From Diplolepis rosae (Eukaryota > Arthropoda > Insecta > Hymenoptera > Diplolepididae): 64,000 bases of DNA. This document shows positions 9,789-21,050 of this stretch, in pieces. The notes beneath the pieces are model-generated. The model was not told the DNA's origin. It did no database searches and saw only the letters and a program-made list of their open reading frames with translations. The first letter of the stretch is position 1. Every line of letters begins with the position of its first letter. A program made the translations under genes and the position numbers. The stretch covers positions 372,001 through 436,000 of the forward strand of contig JAPYXD010000169.1 of assembly GCA_030998225.1 (NCBI GenBank), read 5' to 3'.

Positions 9789-12240
9789 AAAATTTAGGGC
9801 CAGCCGCATTAGTAAAATTAAAAAACTTAGCGTTTTCTCCAGAGCAGACCATTTTTCTAGTTAACACGGGATCAACTGTAAATTTAATCAAGGAATCATC
9901 TCTAAAATTACTAATTTGGGTAGATAGGAATAGACTCCTCAAATTAGTCGGTATAGGTTCGAATACCATTTAGACACTCGGTGAAATTAAAATCACGTTT
10001 GAAAATTTGGAATCCATATTCCATGTTGTTTCCATATCCTTTCCAATCGCACAGGATGGCATTCTTGGAATAGATTTCCTAAAAAATCATCAAGCTATTT
10101 TGGATTTCGATGTTGATTGTCTTCTTTTTGGAAAAGAAAAATATCCTCTTTTCGGGTATACGAATATCCATGTACCTGCAAGGACCAAAAAACAAATTCA
10201 ATTAAAATTGAAGAATAATAATCTAAGTGAAGGTTATATAAGAAAAATACTCTGCGGTCCTGGGATTTTTCTTGGCGAATCTTTAGTTCGCAATCAGAAT
10301 AATGTGGCGAGGGTTTTTATCATTAATTCCACTGCAAAGGAGGTAGATTTAACAATACTCCCAGTTGAACTCGAAGAATTCGAAGTAGTTCCATCCTTAG
10401 TCCGTTCCTTCAAGGGTGTTGAAAACCTAGAAAAACAAAAACAATTAGGTTTGAGATCAGCAAAACTTTTAGAAATTTTCAAATTGACTGATCTGAGCGA
10501 AGAAGAAAGGTAAAGTTTTATCCCTATTATTATCAATTTTTCGCATCAATTTTACTTACCTGGTGAAAAATTGGTAGGAACTAATGTTTTAACACATAAA
10601 ATAATAACTGTTGATAAACAACCTATATTTACCAAACAATATCGTTTTCCCCCTTTCATCGAGATGAAATCAGGAAGCAGACAGACCAATTAATTAATTC
10701 AGGTATCGTGCAACCCTCGACTTCACCCTATAATTCTCCGTTATTAATAGTCCCTAAAAAATCAGATTTGTTAGGTAATAAAAAGTGGAGAATGGTAATA
10801 GATTATAGGGCGTTGAATGAAAAAACTACTAGGTGACGCATATCCACTCCCAAATATAACGGAAATCTTAGATCAATTAGAAGGATCTAAATATTTTTCG
10901 ATAATGGACTTAGCTTCTGGTTTCCATCAGATCCCTATGGATCCAGAATCGAAAGAGAAAACTGCCTTTTCAACTCCTTACAGACATTCGGAATTTAACC
11001 GAATGCCGTTCGGATTGAAGAATGCATCTGTTACCTTTCAGAGAGTAATGCATCAAGTTCTGACTGGTCTTCAAGGTATTGAACTCTTCGTTTACATGGA
11101 TGACATAGTCATCTATGCGACTTCTTTGAAAAAACATTCTCGAAAATTAAAATCGTTGTTAGGACGTTTGAAAATTGCTGGGTTGGCACTCCAACCAGAG
11201 AAGTGTTATTTCCTGAAACGAGAAATAGTTTATTTAGGGCATGTTATTACGCAGGAAGGAGTTAAACCTGATCCAATGAAAATTGAGGCTGTTGAAAAAT
11301 TTCCTATTCCGAAAAATAAGAAGAATATTAAACAACTTTTAGGTCTTATTGGTTATTATAGGAAATTTATTTCCGATTTTGCAAAGCTGGCTAAACCTCT
11401 GAAAGTCATTTTAAAGGATAAGGTACCCTTTAAATGGACTGAGATTGAAAGACCCGCTTTTCAAATTCTGCAGAACAAAATTATTTCAAGACCATTATTG
11501 CAGTATCCGGATTTTGCAAAGCCATTCGTAGTTACAACAGATGCTTCTGATTATGCTCTGGGTGGAGCTTTAAGACAGGGTCAAATTGGTCAGGATTTAC
11601 GAATTGCTTTCGCTTTACGCACTCTTCAAGGTGCGGAATTAAATTATTCAACAATTGAAAAGGAATTGTTGGCTATAGTGTTTTGTCTAAAACACTTTAG
11701 ACCTTATTTATATGGTCGCAAATTTACTTTGGTGACAGACCATCGTCCTCTGGTCTGGCTTCATGGATTGAAGGATCCTGCTTCAAGGTTGGCTCGGTGG
11801 CGGATCAAGTTAAGCGAGTACGAATATGATATCGCTTATAAGCCTGGAAGGGTCAACTCAAATGCAGATGCATTGTCACGGAATCCTTGTGATAATGGTG
11901 GAATTAATATTGATTCACTTCATGTGGAGGAGAGTCAGAAGTTTGTTCTGGTAGAGCGCGGGGAAACAAGCAAGGCTTGTAGCGCTGGAAATTCTGATAC
12001 TGGTTGTGATCCTGAGGAGATGGTTGAGAGTATGTTCTTCGGAACTGAAGATGAATGTGGGCCCACGGTAAATATAGATGGGAACGAGATGGCTCCCATG
12101 CAAAATGGTATCCTAGATTCCGTCGCTCAGGGTAAAGGCTCTCAAATAAGGTGGTATTTGATGAGTGGTACTGAGTGTAGTGATACAACACCTCTAACTT
12201 GTGATGAAAATCGTAGGGAGTTAGGAGTTTTTACTCTTCA
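9683..12240 (+). pseudogene. pol: pol: protease, reverse transcriptase, RNase H
   Basis: Protease: FLVNTGSTVNLI, where the catalytic Asp of DTG is Asn (codon 9863-9865), so it is inactive. A stop TAG follows near 9971 and a TAA at 10511. RT fingers begin with KQYRFPPF, where the frame shifts, and continue through NKKWRMVIDYRALNE; a second shift lies in the A6 run near 10820. From 10817 to 12262 the frame is open: DLASGFHQIPM, the catalytic YMDD at 11093-11104, TDASDYALGGAL and TDHRPLVWLHG of RNase H, and NADALSRNP at about 11880. About 115 acidic, unassigned residues lie between RNase H and the macro domain. The product copies genomic RNA to DNA inside the particle. Motif order places it in Ty3/gypsy. 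Confidence 0.88.
9692..9714 (+). promoter_or_regulatory. programmed -1 ribosomal frameshift site, gag to pol
   Basis: In the gag frame the codons read CCT TTA AAC, giving the slippery heptamer T TTA AAC (X XXY YYZ) at 9692-9698. After a 9-nt spacer, GGCCGTC at 9708-9714 can pair with GACGACC about 13 nt further on (6 of 7 pairs). The pol frame is -1 relative to gag and is open from 9683. This is the standard gag-pol arrangement. Confidence 0.75.
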
Positions 12241-12725
12241 TGTGAGAGAGCAATTAAAGTGAGCGGCAGATCTCCTGTTGGATGTATACCAGTATCGTTA
12301 CTATCGGAAGCATGTATTGCATATAGTAAAGATAAAGTTTTTATGGGCAAAGGACATCTGGTACATTTCGTAGATGCGCACTGCGAAATGAACTCAGAAG
12401 TCAATAAAAACCTAATAGAAAAAAACAAGTTGGATATGGAGGATTTGAGAAAGGAAAACCCAAAGCCCGGTGAAATACTTACGTTCATTCGTAATGGTCG
12501 ATATGTCTTGAGTCTTGTAGTAAAAAGTAAACAAGATGATAAACTTGATTTAAATGCCGTTTCAGAACTCGTCCAGGCACTGAAAAACACCATGGTAACT
12601 TTGGGTGTTAAAGTTGTTATGGTTTCCAGTGTAGGGAATGATTTGGAAGATCTTTCCTGGTCCACAGTTGAACAGGTATTCAAACAGCATCTTTTGAATA
12701 GAGGGCTCTCCATAATTGTTTGCTC
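12241..12725 (+). pseudogene. macro domain inserted in pol between RNase H and integrase
   Basis: About 160 residues match the macro fold of the Poa1p/OARD1 type: an early strand (AIKVSG), EACIAYSKDKVFMGKGHLV (compare SLAHCVS-D-MGKGIA), PGEILTFIRNGRYVLSLVVK, a helix-rich LNAVSELVQALKNTMV segment, GVKVVMVSSVGNDLEDLSW (compare MPRIGCGLD-L-W), and a final SIIVC strand. Such domains bind ADP-ribose and some remove it from proteins or hydrolyse ADP-ribose 1''-phosphate. The equivalent of GCGLD reads VGNDLE, so activity is uncertain. It follows RNase H after a one-base frameshift near 12240 and runs in frame into the integrase zinc finger, so it was part of pol. The domain itself has no internal stop. 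Confidence 0.8.
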
Positions 12726-13405
12726 AGGTGAGATAGTGATTCCTCCTGTAAATCAAAGAGAAGAAATTATTAAGGAATTTCATAAATCAGTGATAGGTGG
12801 TCATAAAGGTGCATCTCAAACTTATTGGTGAATAAGGTCAAACTATTTTTGGGAAAATATGAAATGAAACGTACAAAGAATCGTTAAAAATTGTAAGAAT
12901 TGTCAGAGAAATAATCTCGTTAGGCAAGGAACTCGTCAGCCAATGCTTATTACTGACACCCCTAAGCAACCATTTGAAAAAGTTCAAATTGATATGGTGG
13001 GACCGCTACCAGTCACACCAAGAGGAAATTCTCACATTTTAACAATCCAATGTGTTTTTTCGAAGTATTCTGATGCCTATCCACTTCAGAATACAGATTC
13101 CGTAACAATAGCACGTGTTTTAGCAGAAAAATTTATCGCACGTTACAGTATAACACTAGTGTTCACGAGGCTACTGGTTTTGCACCTTACACCCTGGTAT
13201 TTGGAAAAGAGGCCAGAATTCCGAATAGTTTTGTGACGAATCCACCAGATGGCGCTTATTGCGATTATTTGAAATATCTCTTCTTGAAATTAGATAATGT
13301 TCATTCTTTGGCCCACGAGCGTATCCTAAAGGCAAAAGAGAAGTCAAAGAAGTATTATGATAGGAAAGTAAACCCTAAGTTGTTTCATGAAGGTCACAAA
13401 GTATA
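12726..13405 (+). pseudogene. integrase, stop-interrupted and with core deletion
   Basis: The N-terminal HHCC finger is visible: HKSVIGGH, then CKNC near 12890, interrupted by TGA at 12829 and 12865, both explicable as CGA to TGA. The core starts with FEKVQIDMVGPLPVT, holding the first catalytic Asp. At about 13145-13155 the sequence jumps from the AEKFIAR region straight to HEATGFAPYTLVFGKEARIP, so the second Asp and the Glu of the DDE triad are deleted. The C-terminal part ends at about 13405. Integrase joins the DNA copy to the host chromosome; this copy cannot. Confidence 0.85.
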
Positions 13406-14888
13406 GTATGATTGATTGCAGAATAATATTTAACCAAATCGTTAAATGTTTTTCTGAAATTACAGGAAAAGATAGTAATTATGCAAAGAAATAAGGTAGA
13501 AATGTAGCCCAGTAATAAAATATGTATATATGGATTAATTTGGGAAAAGAACATTGATCATATGTAGAAATATATGAATATAGGAAATATGCATTAGAAT
13601 AAAAAAGGCAAAAGCTTATGTCTAGTCAGTCAATTATAAAGGGCTTAATTGGCTGCAGATTAACACCCAGACCTAATTTGTCAGAGTGTTTTTCTGAAAG
13701 ACAAGGATATTTGCGAAACTAGTACGCGCAAAATTAAAATTGAATTAGAATGCGAATTGAATTGAAATTTTTAAAAAAACGAAAGGGTTATATAACAAGA
13801 TTAATTAGTCAATCACGACTAAACTGATTGACTACAGGAAGATGTTTGACCAAATCGTTATATGTCTCCCTGAAAATTACTGTCGTATTGACAATGGAAC
13901 AAGGAGTTCACATCAATGCAGAAAGGTGTTATAGGCCTTAAAAAATTAGGCTAAAGAATTAATTCATACTTACCAAATGAAGAAATAAAGATAATAAATT
14001 TAAAATTGTTACAAACAGTAATGGCTGACAGAGCACCTGCAACAGATGGGCTAAGTTTTGCTGTTTACTTTCTTCCACCAGAGTAGACAAAATTATTATT
14101 TTATGAGGAAGTCATGGCATATTTTACCCTAGAATGTAATTTTCGGTAAACTCTTGTTGACCATTGCTGCTTTCTATCTGAAAAAGTGAAGATTTAATTA
14201 ATGACCATAATTATGTTATATACCAATGAACATAAGATTCACAAAACAAATATCTGTATATATAAATGTCAAATTATATTAAATATAAAACCAATCAGTC
14301 ACCAATTTAGTGATTGACTGCAGAATAAAATTTTGTCGAAAAAATACATGTTATTATAAATGAATAGATGAAAGAAAGATATTCATACTCACCATAAATT
14401 AACATTATTGAATACGAAAAGAAAAGCCCCTATGGAAGCGTATATTTATGCATATGTTTGAAATATGCACATTTATATGTGGGCCTATATATAAGAATAA
14501 AATTTCAATACTCACGAAGAGTCAATTTAGGAGGTTAGTTTCCGACAAATTGGTCTTAAGCTGACATTCTCGACTCGTAGGAAAAAGGAAATGAAATTCT
14601 GAAACAAAAAGAAGACATGTACACAAAGAAAATCGTTCTTGTCATAAAATATACATAAACATCAAAGAAATAAATGATATAATGAACTTATCTGATAGGC
14701 TGGTGTTCTGTTTTAAGTAAAGCTTCTCCAGAGACACGGGAACTGCATTGTGAGAAAGTTGACCTGGAAAAAGAGAAAATTTTTAATAATCCAAGCAGTA
14801 TGGGTTAAAAAATACTTGCCTTGAAGAAACTAACACGATTAAAACCTAAAATTGCGAATCTTGCTTGTATATGCATATGTATATATAT

Positions 14889-15687
14889 TGTAACCTTATT
14901 TTTAATTTTCAAGATAGACTAATAATTCAAGGAGGTTAAGGTTAGGTTAGGCTATTCTTTTTTTTGCATAAAAATGAAGTATTGGCCCGAATCACTATTC
15001 GAATTTTAACATATTTATTAATCACGACTGTATGTACAACATTCGGGGTAATCTACTTGACCCCGGACAACCTCACCCTATTACAAACCAATCCCGAACG
15101 CGACATTAAATTCGGCTAATACTATTGAGTTGAGCGCCAGGTTATTTTATTTAAAATAACCAAAATTTCCTCTTGAAATACTAATATTGAAAATTTGAAC
15201 TTGAAATATTAATCCAGCGAATATACCAGCCCGCTTATGACGGGTCACCCTGTACATTCGTAACTGAAGCTACAGGGACCACCGAAATACCGCGGAGAGC
15301 GCGGGGTAAGGAGTAGCGTCACTGCTCGCGATCACTAACACTTAATAGTTCGACAATGAAATTTATTGTTCGTGGGCGAATGAACCGTGCCCTTAAATGA
15401 CCTTGCAGGATCAATCCAACTATTTACGCGGACACTGACTAATTTAACATTAACTAATGAGGATGACCCAGAGTCTAACCTCTCCCCTCAGGTGACCTGT
15501 CATTAGGATTTATAACAATGAAAGAAACATAAATACAAGTCAAAGTCAGGAGCCTCCCGAGCACATTACGCTCGACCCCTGACTTTCGACTGTCACAGAC
15601 AGCCTCGGGCATGATTCTCTGCTCGAGGTTTGCAACAATTAAAAACTTTTAGAACAATCATTGTGCGGGGACAAGTACCACGTGACA
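14889..15687 (-). repeat. nested solo LTR of a different element
   Basis: Minus-strand reading begins TGTCACGTGGTACTTGTCCC and ends GGTTACA, the TG...CA form. ATAT flanks both sides as a 4-bp target duplication, in an AT-rich site. An AACAATAAA polyadenylation-like signal lies on the minus strand. No internal coding region remains, so it is a solo LTR left by recombination. Orientation is moderately supported. GC content is above its surroundings. Confidence 0.65.
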
Positions 15688-16375
15688 ATATATAAAAAAA
15701 TCATACTTTATCATTTTATGAAAATAAAAAAAGGGGAGATTGAATTCCGCTATTCAGCTAATTAACGGTGTTCTTCTTCTTCCTGGGTGGATACCCTGTA
15801 CCGCGGGACAATGAGATATTAAAGTTCAAATACGTAAACTATCTTAAGGGAAATGAATATTTTACTTTCAATAAACTTAAATTTATTAAGCGAACCAAGA
15901 ACCACATGTCTCGATTTTAGAAGAAGAAACATCGATTCTTGAGTATTATTGATTACTTGCTTCAAACAATAAATAATAATAATTATACGTTTGAACATAA
16001 TAATAAAATTAATATACATATATGTATGTGTGCATCATGGGAGGTTAACAAAATCAAATAGTACTAACAAAAATTGTACATATATATGAGGGCATTAAAG
16101 TATAAAAATAAATATTAATACTTACAGTTATTTGGTTGATTATGTACAGGTTGGAATTCGTCCGTAATCCTACCTGATACAACGAAATCGGAAAAGATTG
16201 AAAATCTGAAAAAAAAGGAGAAAACTTTATACAAAGGAATAGAACTTCATATTTACTAACCTTGAAATTAAAGTAGCAGTCGTAACCTTGAGGAGCGATC
16301 CTTTTAGAATTAGGAATGTTTATGAACAAAATATAAACAACAAAAGTTGTCTCACCATGAAACATCTTTTTAAAT

Positions 16376-16386
16376 AAGGGGGGAGG
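16376..16386 (+). other. polypurine tract
   Basis: AAGGGGGGAGG lies directly before the TG that starts the 3' LTR, where plus-strand DNA synthesis is primed. Confidence 0.8.
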
Positions 16387-17382
16387 TGTAACGGTGTGCT
16401 GGTTTCCGGTACTAGCTATAAGGGGTTCTAGCACCCTTTCGCTCATAACCAAATATGCTGGTAAAAGCGCGGTCTGAATTACTGACCAATACAGCGCGAA
16501 AATTTGAATCTTCAGTAGTTAGATTGTCAGTCTAACGTGAGTAAGTTCTAAATCTGCGTATATAGATATGCAAATAAGTAAAACGTAGCTTCTCTGTCTA
16601 TAATTGCGACGTTAAATATAGTATTGCGCCATTATAATCAGTAATTACGACGCGAAATTGTAAAACACGTGCAAGAATGCTAGGAATGCGAGAGATTACG
16701 TCATTGTTATCGTTATAGATGACTCATAGGGCTATTTATGGTCACAGAACGTGCCTTAAGCTCCAAAACGACCGGATGTAATGTTCATAAGCATTACAAG
16801 GAATTACGATATTTGATCCTAGAGTGTTTATAAATCTCAATCATCGACTAACTCATTCTGCGACTTAATTTTGATGGGTGGTCCTGCGTGACCTAATCGC
16901 CCATTCGTCGATAGAACATAAAATTGAGTTACGTCAGCATTCTGATTGGCTCAAGGCTGTAGAGAGGTGGTAGGATCCCACCTAAAGGACTTATTATAAA
17001 TATAGCTGCAGAGCGCAAAAACGGCAGATTTTGAATCTCGAAAAGCTCCTTGAGAATATATAAACCTGCGACTCATTGTACAAAGAAATTAGAAATATTT
17101 CGGCTGAAATCGGACTTGTAAAAATTGTCGGTAGGTCAGGCGAGCAAAGCCTGACAGTTGATTTGTAAACAAGTGTAAAGCAACAAAACAATTATTAAAC
17201 TCAATAACAATAAACGTTGAGTGACTTTTGAACAAGTGTTTAGTTCATTCCAACCAAATCTTTCTTCGCGGGTACCCGTTTCAATGAGTCACCGACAGCA
17301 ACGAATTCCACAACCGACGAATCAAGGCCCAGCTACGCAATCGACGTAAGGGAGGAACCAACCGCAGCGCTGGGTCGTAACA
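16387..17382 (+). repeat. 3' LTR
   Basis: 996 bp from TGTAACGGTGTGC to GGGTCGTAACA. It differs from the 5' copy by scattered substitutions and an extra stretch of about 17 bp near its start, so it preserves the original terminus. ACACT follows as the target duplication. Confidence 0.9.
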
Positions 17383-18091
17383 ACACTGGTAATGTATCGA
17401 AATTTCCTATTTTACCTACCGTAGTTCAATAATACTTGAGAATTTCGAATTCTATTCAAGACTAATCTCTAAGTGTTTTGATGAGTTTTTTTAGAATATT
17501 TCAACAAACTTTATCACAAAAATATCAAATTTCATAAAGGCACAAAATTCATGTTTTTATTTCGTAAAATTTTTGTAAGATTTTGTTAAAGTTTACAAAG
17601 AAAAAAAATGGTTAAATTTGTAACTTTTGCTTAAAAAGTTAGAAAATTTTTGAAAGCTAGTTAAATTTATAACATTTTGTGATATTTTGTTTGATTTATC
17701 AAATATCGTGATATTTTATTTAATTTAAAAATATAAATAAAATTTGTTTCATTTGAAAATTTGTAAAATTTGTAAAGTTCATCAAATTGTAAAATTTCGT
17801 GAAAATTGTAAAAATTGTAAAAGTTTGTGAAATTTGTGGTTCTCTTTGATTTAGGAAAATTTAGAAAATTTATAGATTTTGTTTAATTTAGAAAATTTTT
17901 TGAAATTTGCAAATTGTGTTTAAGGGGAGAGCCCATCTTTGAGGCGTCTTTATTCACCATTTTTTTCTTTCAGAAAATTTTATTGTACCATTTCAAGTTT
18001 TTTACATTATGTTGTATGGTTATTGAAGTATAAGAGAAAATGTTTTTGGAAAACTTTGGTGACACCTCGCTGAGTTATGGCCGGCCGGATT
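17383..18091. other. AT-rich spacer
   Basis: Runs of AAATTTGTAAAATTT-like sequence between 17500 and 17920 look like degenerate simple sequence. No gene is seen. Confidence 0.5.
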
Positions 18092-18652
18092 CCCTAGCGG
18101 ACCCGTGTGAGAGAACGGTCATAGAATACTCTGACCGTTCTCTGACTGTTCTATGACCGTTCTATGACCTCGCATTATTACGGCTAAGAACGGTAAAAAA
18201 GACATTAAAAGCTTTGCAATTATGATTCTGTGGCGAAATTTGGATTAGAAGGTGAAGCAATAAATACAATTATCCTATTTTTCATCGATAAAAACTAGGA
18301 ATACATCATGTACCTGTCATTGAAGGCAGTGCAGTGGTTCACCATTTGCGGAACGTCTCCACCAATAGTAAACCTTCACGGTAGAGACGTTCCGCCAATT
18401 GTGAACCACTGCACTGCCTTCAATGACAGGTATTATGTTTTTCTAGTTTTTTATCGCTGAAAAATAAGATAATTGTATTTATTGCTTCACCTTCTAATCC
18501 AAATTTCGCCACAGAATCATAATTGCAAAGCTTTTAATGTCTTTTTTACCGATCTTAGCCGTAATAATGCCAGGTCATAGAACGGTCATAGAACAGTCAG
18601 AGAACGGTCAGACGGTATTCTATGACCGTTCTCTCACACGGGTCCGCTAGGG
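18092..18652. mobile_element. 561-bp foldback (near-perfect palindrome) element
   Basis: Two arms of about 265-275 bp are inverted copies of each other, from CCCTAGCGGACCCGTGTGAG at the left to its complement at the right, around a loop of about 26 bp near 18365. Subterminal blocks repeat the motif GACCGTTCTATGACC. No coding region. The form is that of a non-autonomous foldback or MITE. I see no clear target duplication and cannot assign the superfamily. Confidence 0.75.
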
Positions 18653-18771
18653 TAGGAACATAGTTCCACCGAGATGAGTCTTCTTACAATAGATTTTGGT
18701 CGTGGAAATCAGCTTGAAAATAAGGGAAAAGTCAGGGAAATTAGGATACTGAAACTTGTGGCAACCCTGCA

Positions 18772-19520
18772 CCTGAACTCAAGCCGAGAGACGTTGAAAG
18801 GCGGTGTTGCATGTCCGAAATTCTGCTGGAACGCCTCAAAAGGAAGTCATTTTTGCATCGGATTGTTACTGGTGATGAAAGATGGATCCATTACGACAAC
18901 CCCAAGCGCAAAAAATGATATGTGAAACCCGGCCAACCAGCCAAATCAACGGCAAAGCTGAATATCCATGGCGCGAAGGTAATGCTCTGTATTTGGTGGG
19001 ATCAGAAGGGTGTGCTGTGTTATGAGCTGCTAAAACCGGGTGAAACCATCAATAGAGAATGCTATCGAACACAATTGATCCGTTTGAAAAAATCAATAGC
19101 CAAAAATGTCGGGAATATGCGACCAGACACGAGGCAATAATTTTCCATCATAACACCGCTCGGCTCCATGTTGCTATTCTGGTTAAGAACTATTTGGAAA
19201 ACAGTGGATGGAAAGTTTTACCCCACTCGTCTTAAAGCCCAGACCTTGCTTCTTCTGACTACCATTTGTTCCGGTCGATGCAGAACGCCCTCGCTGTAAT
19301 ACGGTTCACATCAGAACAGGGTATCAAAAATTGGCTTGATTCATTCTTGGCCGCCAAGCCGGCGCAGTTCTTTTGGGATGGCTTCCACAAATTGCCAGAA
19401 AGATGGGAAAAAGTCATAGCTTCAGATGCGCAATACTTTGAATAATACTATTGTACATGTTTTTCTTAAATAAACGTTCAAATTTTGAAAAAAACCGCAC
19501 GAATTAAGTTATAGATCCAA
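18772..19520 (+). pseudogene. mariner transposase, 5'-truncated
   Basis: It starts inside the second helix-turn-helix region and reads GDERWIHYDN (first catalytic Asp), a stop at 18919, [19 protein letters not shown], then HHNTARLHVAI, where the second Asp is Asn, and SPDLASSDYHLFRSMQNAL with the third Asp: a DD34D mariner. Its end, about 100 bp after the stop near 19441, carries the terminal repeat ending TTATAGATCCAA followed by TA. The same family occurs at 43972-44935, and its opposite terminus at 49485. It inserted into the minus-strand gypsy integrase that starts at 19521. Confidence 0.85.
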
Positions 19521-21050
19521 TACCTTGATCAGTAAGGACGTGTTTGGGCGAAGAGAAGATATAAATGTAATGATCAAAGAGTTCTGTCATTATTGATTCT
19601 GATGTGTCTTTCATGGGTATCAAATTAAGATATTTTGTTAACTGATAAAATATATTCGTGATGTCTTAGTGTGGTAGGTAATGGGCCAAAATTGTCCATG
19701 GATATCTTTTCATTTAACTCTAACGATGTGTCAGGTATAATCGCTTCTGCTTTTGGTCGAATGTGGATTAATTTTTGTCTTTGGCATATTACACATTTCT
19801 TCACGTAGTCTATCACATCTTGTTCCATATTTCTCCATGTGGCTAATTCTCTAGCAGGTTGTATGGATTTATTCTCTCCAAAATGTTCTGCCGCTCTTAT
19901 TCCTTGACATTCTCGGATTATTTCCTCCTTTTCATCATTGTTTATTTCTTCAATGGCATTATCACAAAAAGGTACTGTTGCTCTTGCCTTTCATTTCCAA
20001 GGAAGTGTATTATATTCTTCAGTTTTACTTTTTCTATTGGAGTTATCAGAGGGTCGTTATCTCTGTTGATGACTGCCCTGGTTTATTTCTCAATTCTTCA
20101 TTCAGAATTGGTAATACTCTAGATAACGCATCCTCTGCTTTATTCTCTTTCCCTTTGCAGTATTCTATTGTGTTGTCATATTTTTTTAGTTTTAGCCGCC
20201 ACCTAAGTAATCGAGAGGAGGGATTTTTAACATTAAAAATGCACGTAAGAGCCTAATGGTCTGTTTGAATCCTGACCTTGTGTCCTGATAAGGACTGTCT
20301 TAGACGCTTAACTGCCCATACAACAGCTAGAAGTTCTTTTTATGTAGTGTGATAATAATAATAATTTATTGAGTGTGATAACAGGGGTGACCCTCTTGTA
20401 ATAAAACCGCGCCAAGGCCTTTATTCGAGGCGTCTGTAGTTAATGTAAACTCCTTCTTGTAATCTGGGTAACGCAAAACCGGTGAGGAACATAATTCGTT
20501 TTTCAGAATTTGGAAACATTTTTCACACTCTAATGTCCAGTAAAAAGTTACTTTACCTTTCGTTAATCCCGTAAGTGGTTTAGCTTTCCTAGAAAATTTG
20601 TTAATGAACTTCCGATAGTAACAGGCAAGTCCTAAGCAAGACTTTACTTCCGTGACATTACTGGGTTTCGTAAAATACATTACGGCTTCAAGTTTGTTGG
20701 CGTTTTGTTTGACTCCGTCCTTGTTAATGCCGTGTCCCAGATATTCGAGGTCGGGTCTCAGAAATTCCCATTTACCAGGCTGTAATTTTTATCCAGTCTT
20801 TCCTAGTCTTCGAATAATGTAACTATGTTACATTGCTCTATTGTTGGTCCAAAGACCACGATGTCATCAAGATATACAAAACATATCTTGCCGATTAATC
20901 CTTTCAGAGTTGTATCCATCATACGATGAAATGTAACAGGAGCATTTTTTAACCCAAGTGGCATACGTTCATACCCGAAGTGTCCTTCTGATGTAGAGAA
21001 TGCGGTATATTTTTTAGAATTTTCTTCCATCAAATCAAGTTTGGCTCATA
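19521..21050 (-). pseudogene. Ty3/gypsy pol relic (RT, RNase H, integrase)
   Basis: On the minus strand: RT with HFGYERMPLGLKNAPVTFHRM and the catalytic YLDD near 20880, then a connection domain (YRKFINKFSRKAKPLTGL), RNase H (TLTTDASNKGLGAVLLQEG; a KRLRQSLSGHK segment further on), and integrase with CVICQRQK, SMDNFGPLP (first Asp) and LTDQG (second Asp), where the mariner cuts it off. Stops and shifts occur throughout. It resembles the gypsy at 22881-27957 (both have an ICQ finger and an NEKIS-D-FGPL motif) and is probably the same lineage. No LTR or gag was found. Confidence 0.8.

Larger units (their letters stand above)
13410..16386 (-). other. 3' region of retrotransposon with antisense exon-like blocks
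   Basis: No env or other plus-strand frame is present. Read on the minus strand, there is a series of good splice acceptors with pyrimidine tracts and CAG (exon starts at 16205, 14763, 14598, 14317, 14177, 13869, 13693, 13453) and donors (GTAAGT at 16125, GCAAGT at 14819, GTGAGT at 14515 and 14392, GTAAGT at 13973). Implied exons are 40-85 nt with some introns of about 55 nt. Four acceptors are followed by related blocks; two translate similarly as TFNDLVKYYSAIN and TYNDLVKHLPVVN. An ATG lies at 16365-16363. Several blocks contain stops, so it is decayed if it was a gene. The stretch is interrupted by the solo LTR at 14889-15687. Whether it is coding is inference. Confidence 0.4.
6798..17382 (+). 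mobile_element. Ty3/gypsy LTR retrotransposon, two LTRs, defective
   Basis: Two nearly identical LTRs of about 980-996 bp bracket gag, protease, RT, RNase H, a macro domain and integrase in that order, the Ty3/gypsy arrangement with an inserted domain. ACACT lies directly outside both ends (6793-6797 and 17383-17387), a 5-bp target duplication. The 5' LTR has diverged and lost about 17 bp at its extreme left. A primer-binding site and a polypurine tract are in the expected places. The element is dead: stops in gag, an Asp-to-Asn change in protease, frameshifts in pol and a deletion in the integrase core. Unusual are its length of 10.6 kb and a 3-kb region between integrase and 3' LTR without an env gene. 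Confidence 0.9.

Noticed and set aside
14937..14955. Telomere-like GGTTAGGTTAGG
   Set aside because: Only two TTAGG units, inside the solo LTR; too short to indicate a telomere or a telomere-targeted LINE.
13410..16386. env gene in the 3' region of the first gypsy
   Set aside because: No plus-strand frame of useful length, no signal peptide, furin site or membrane anchor.
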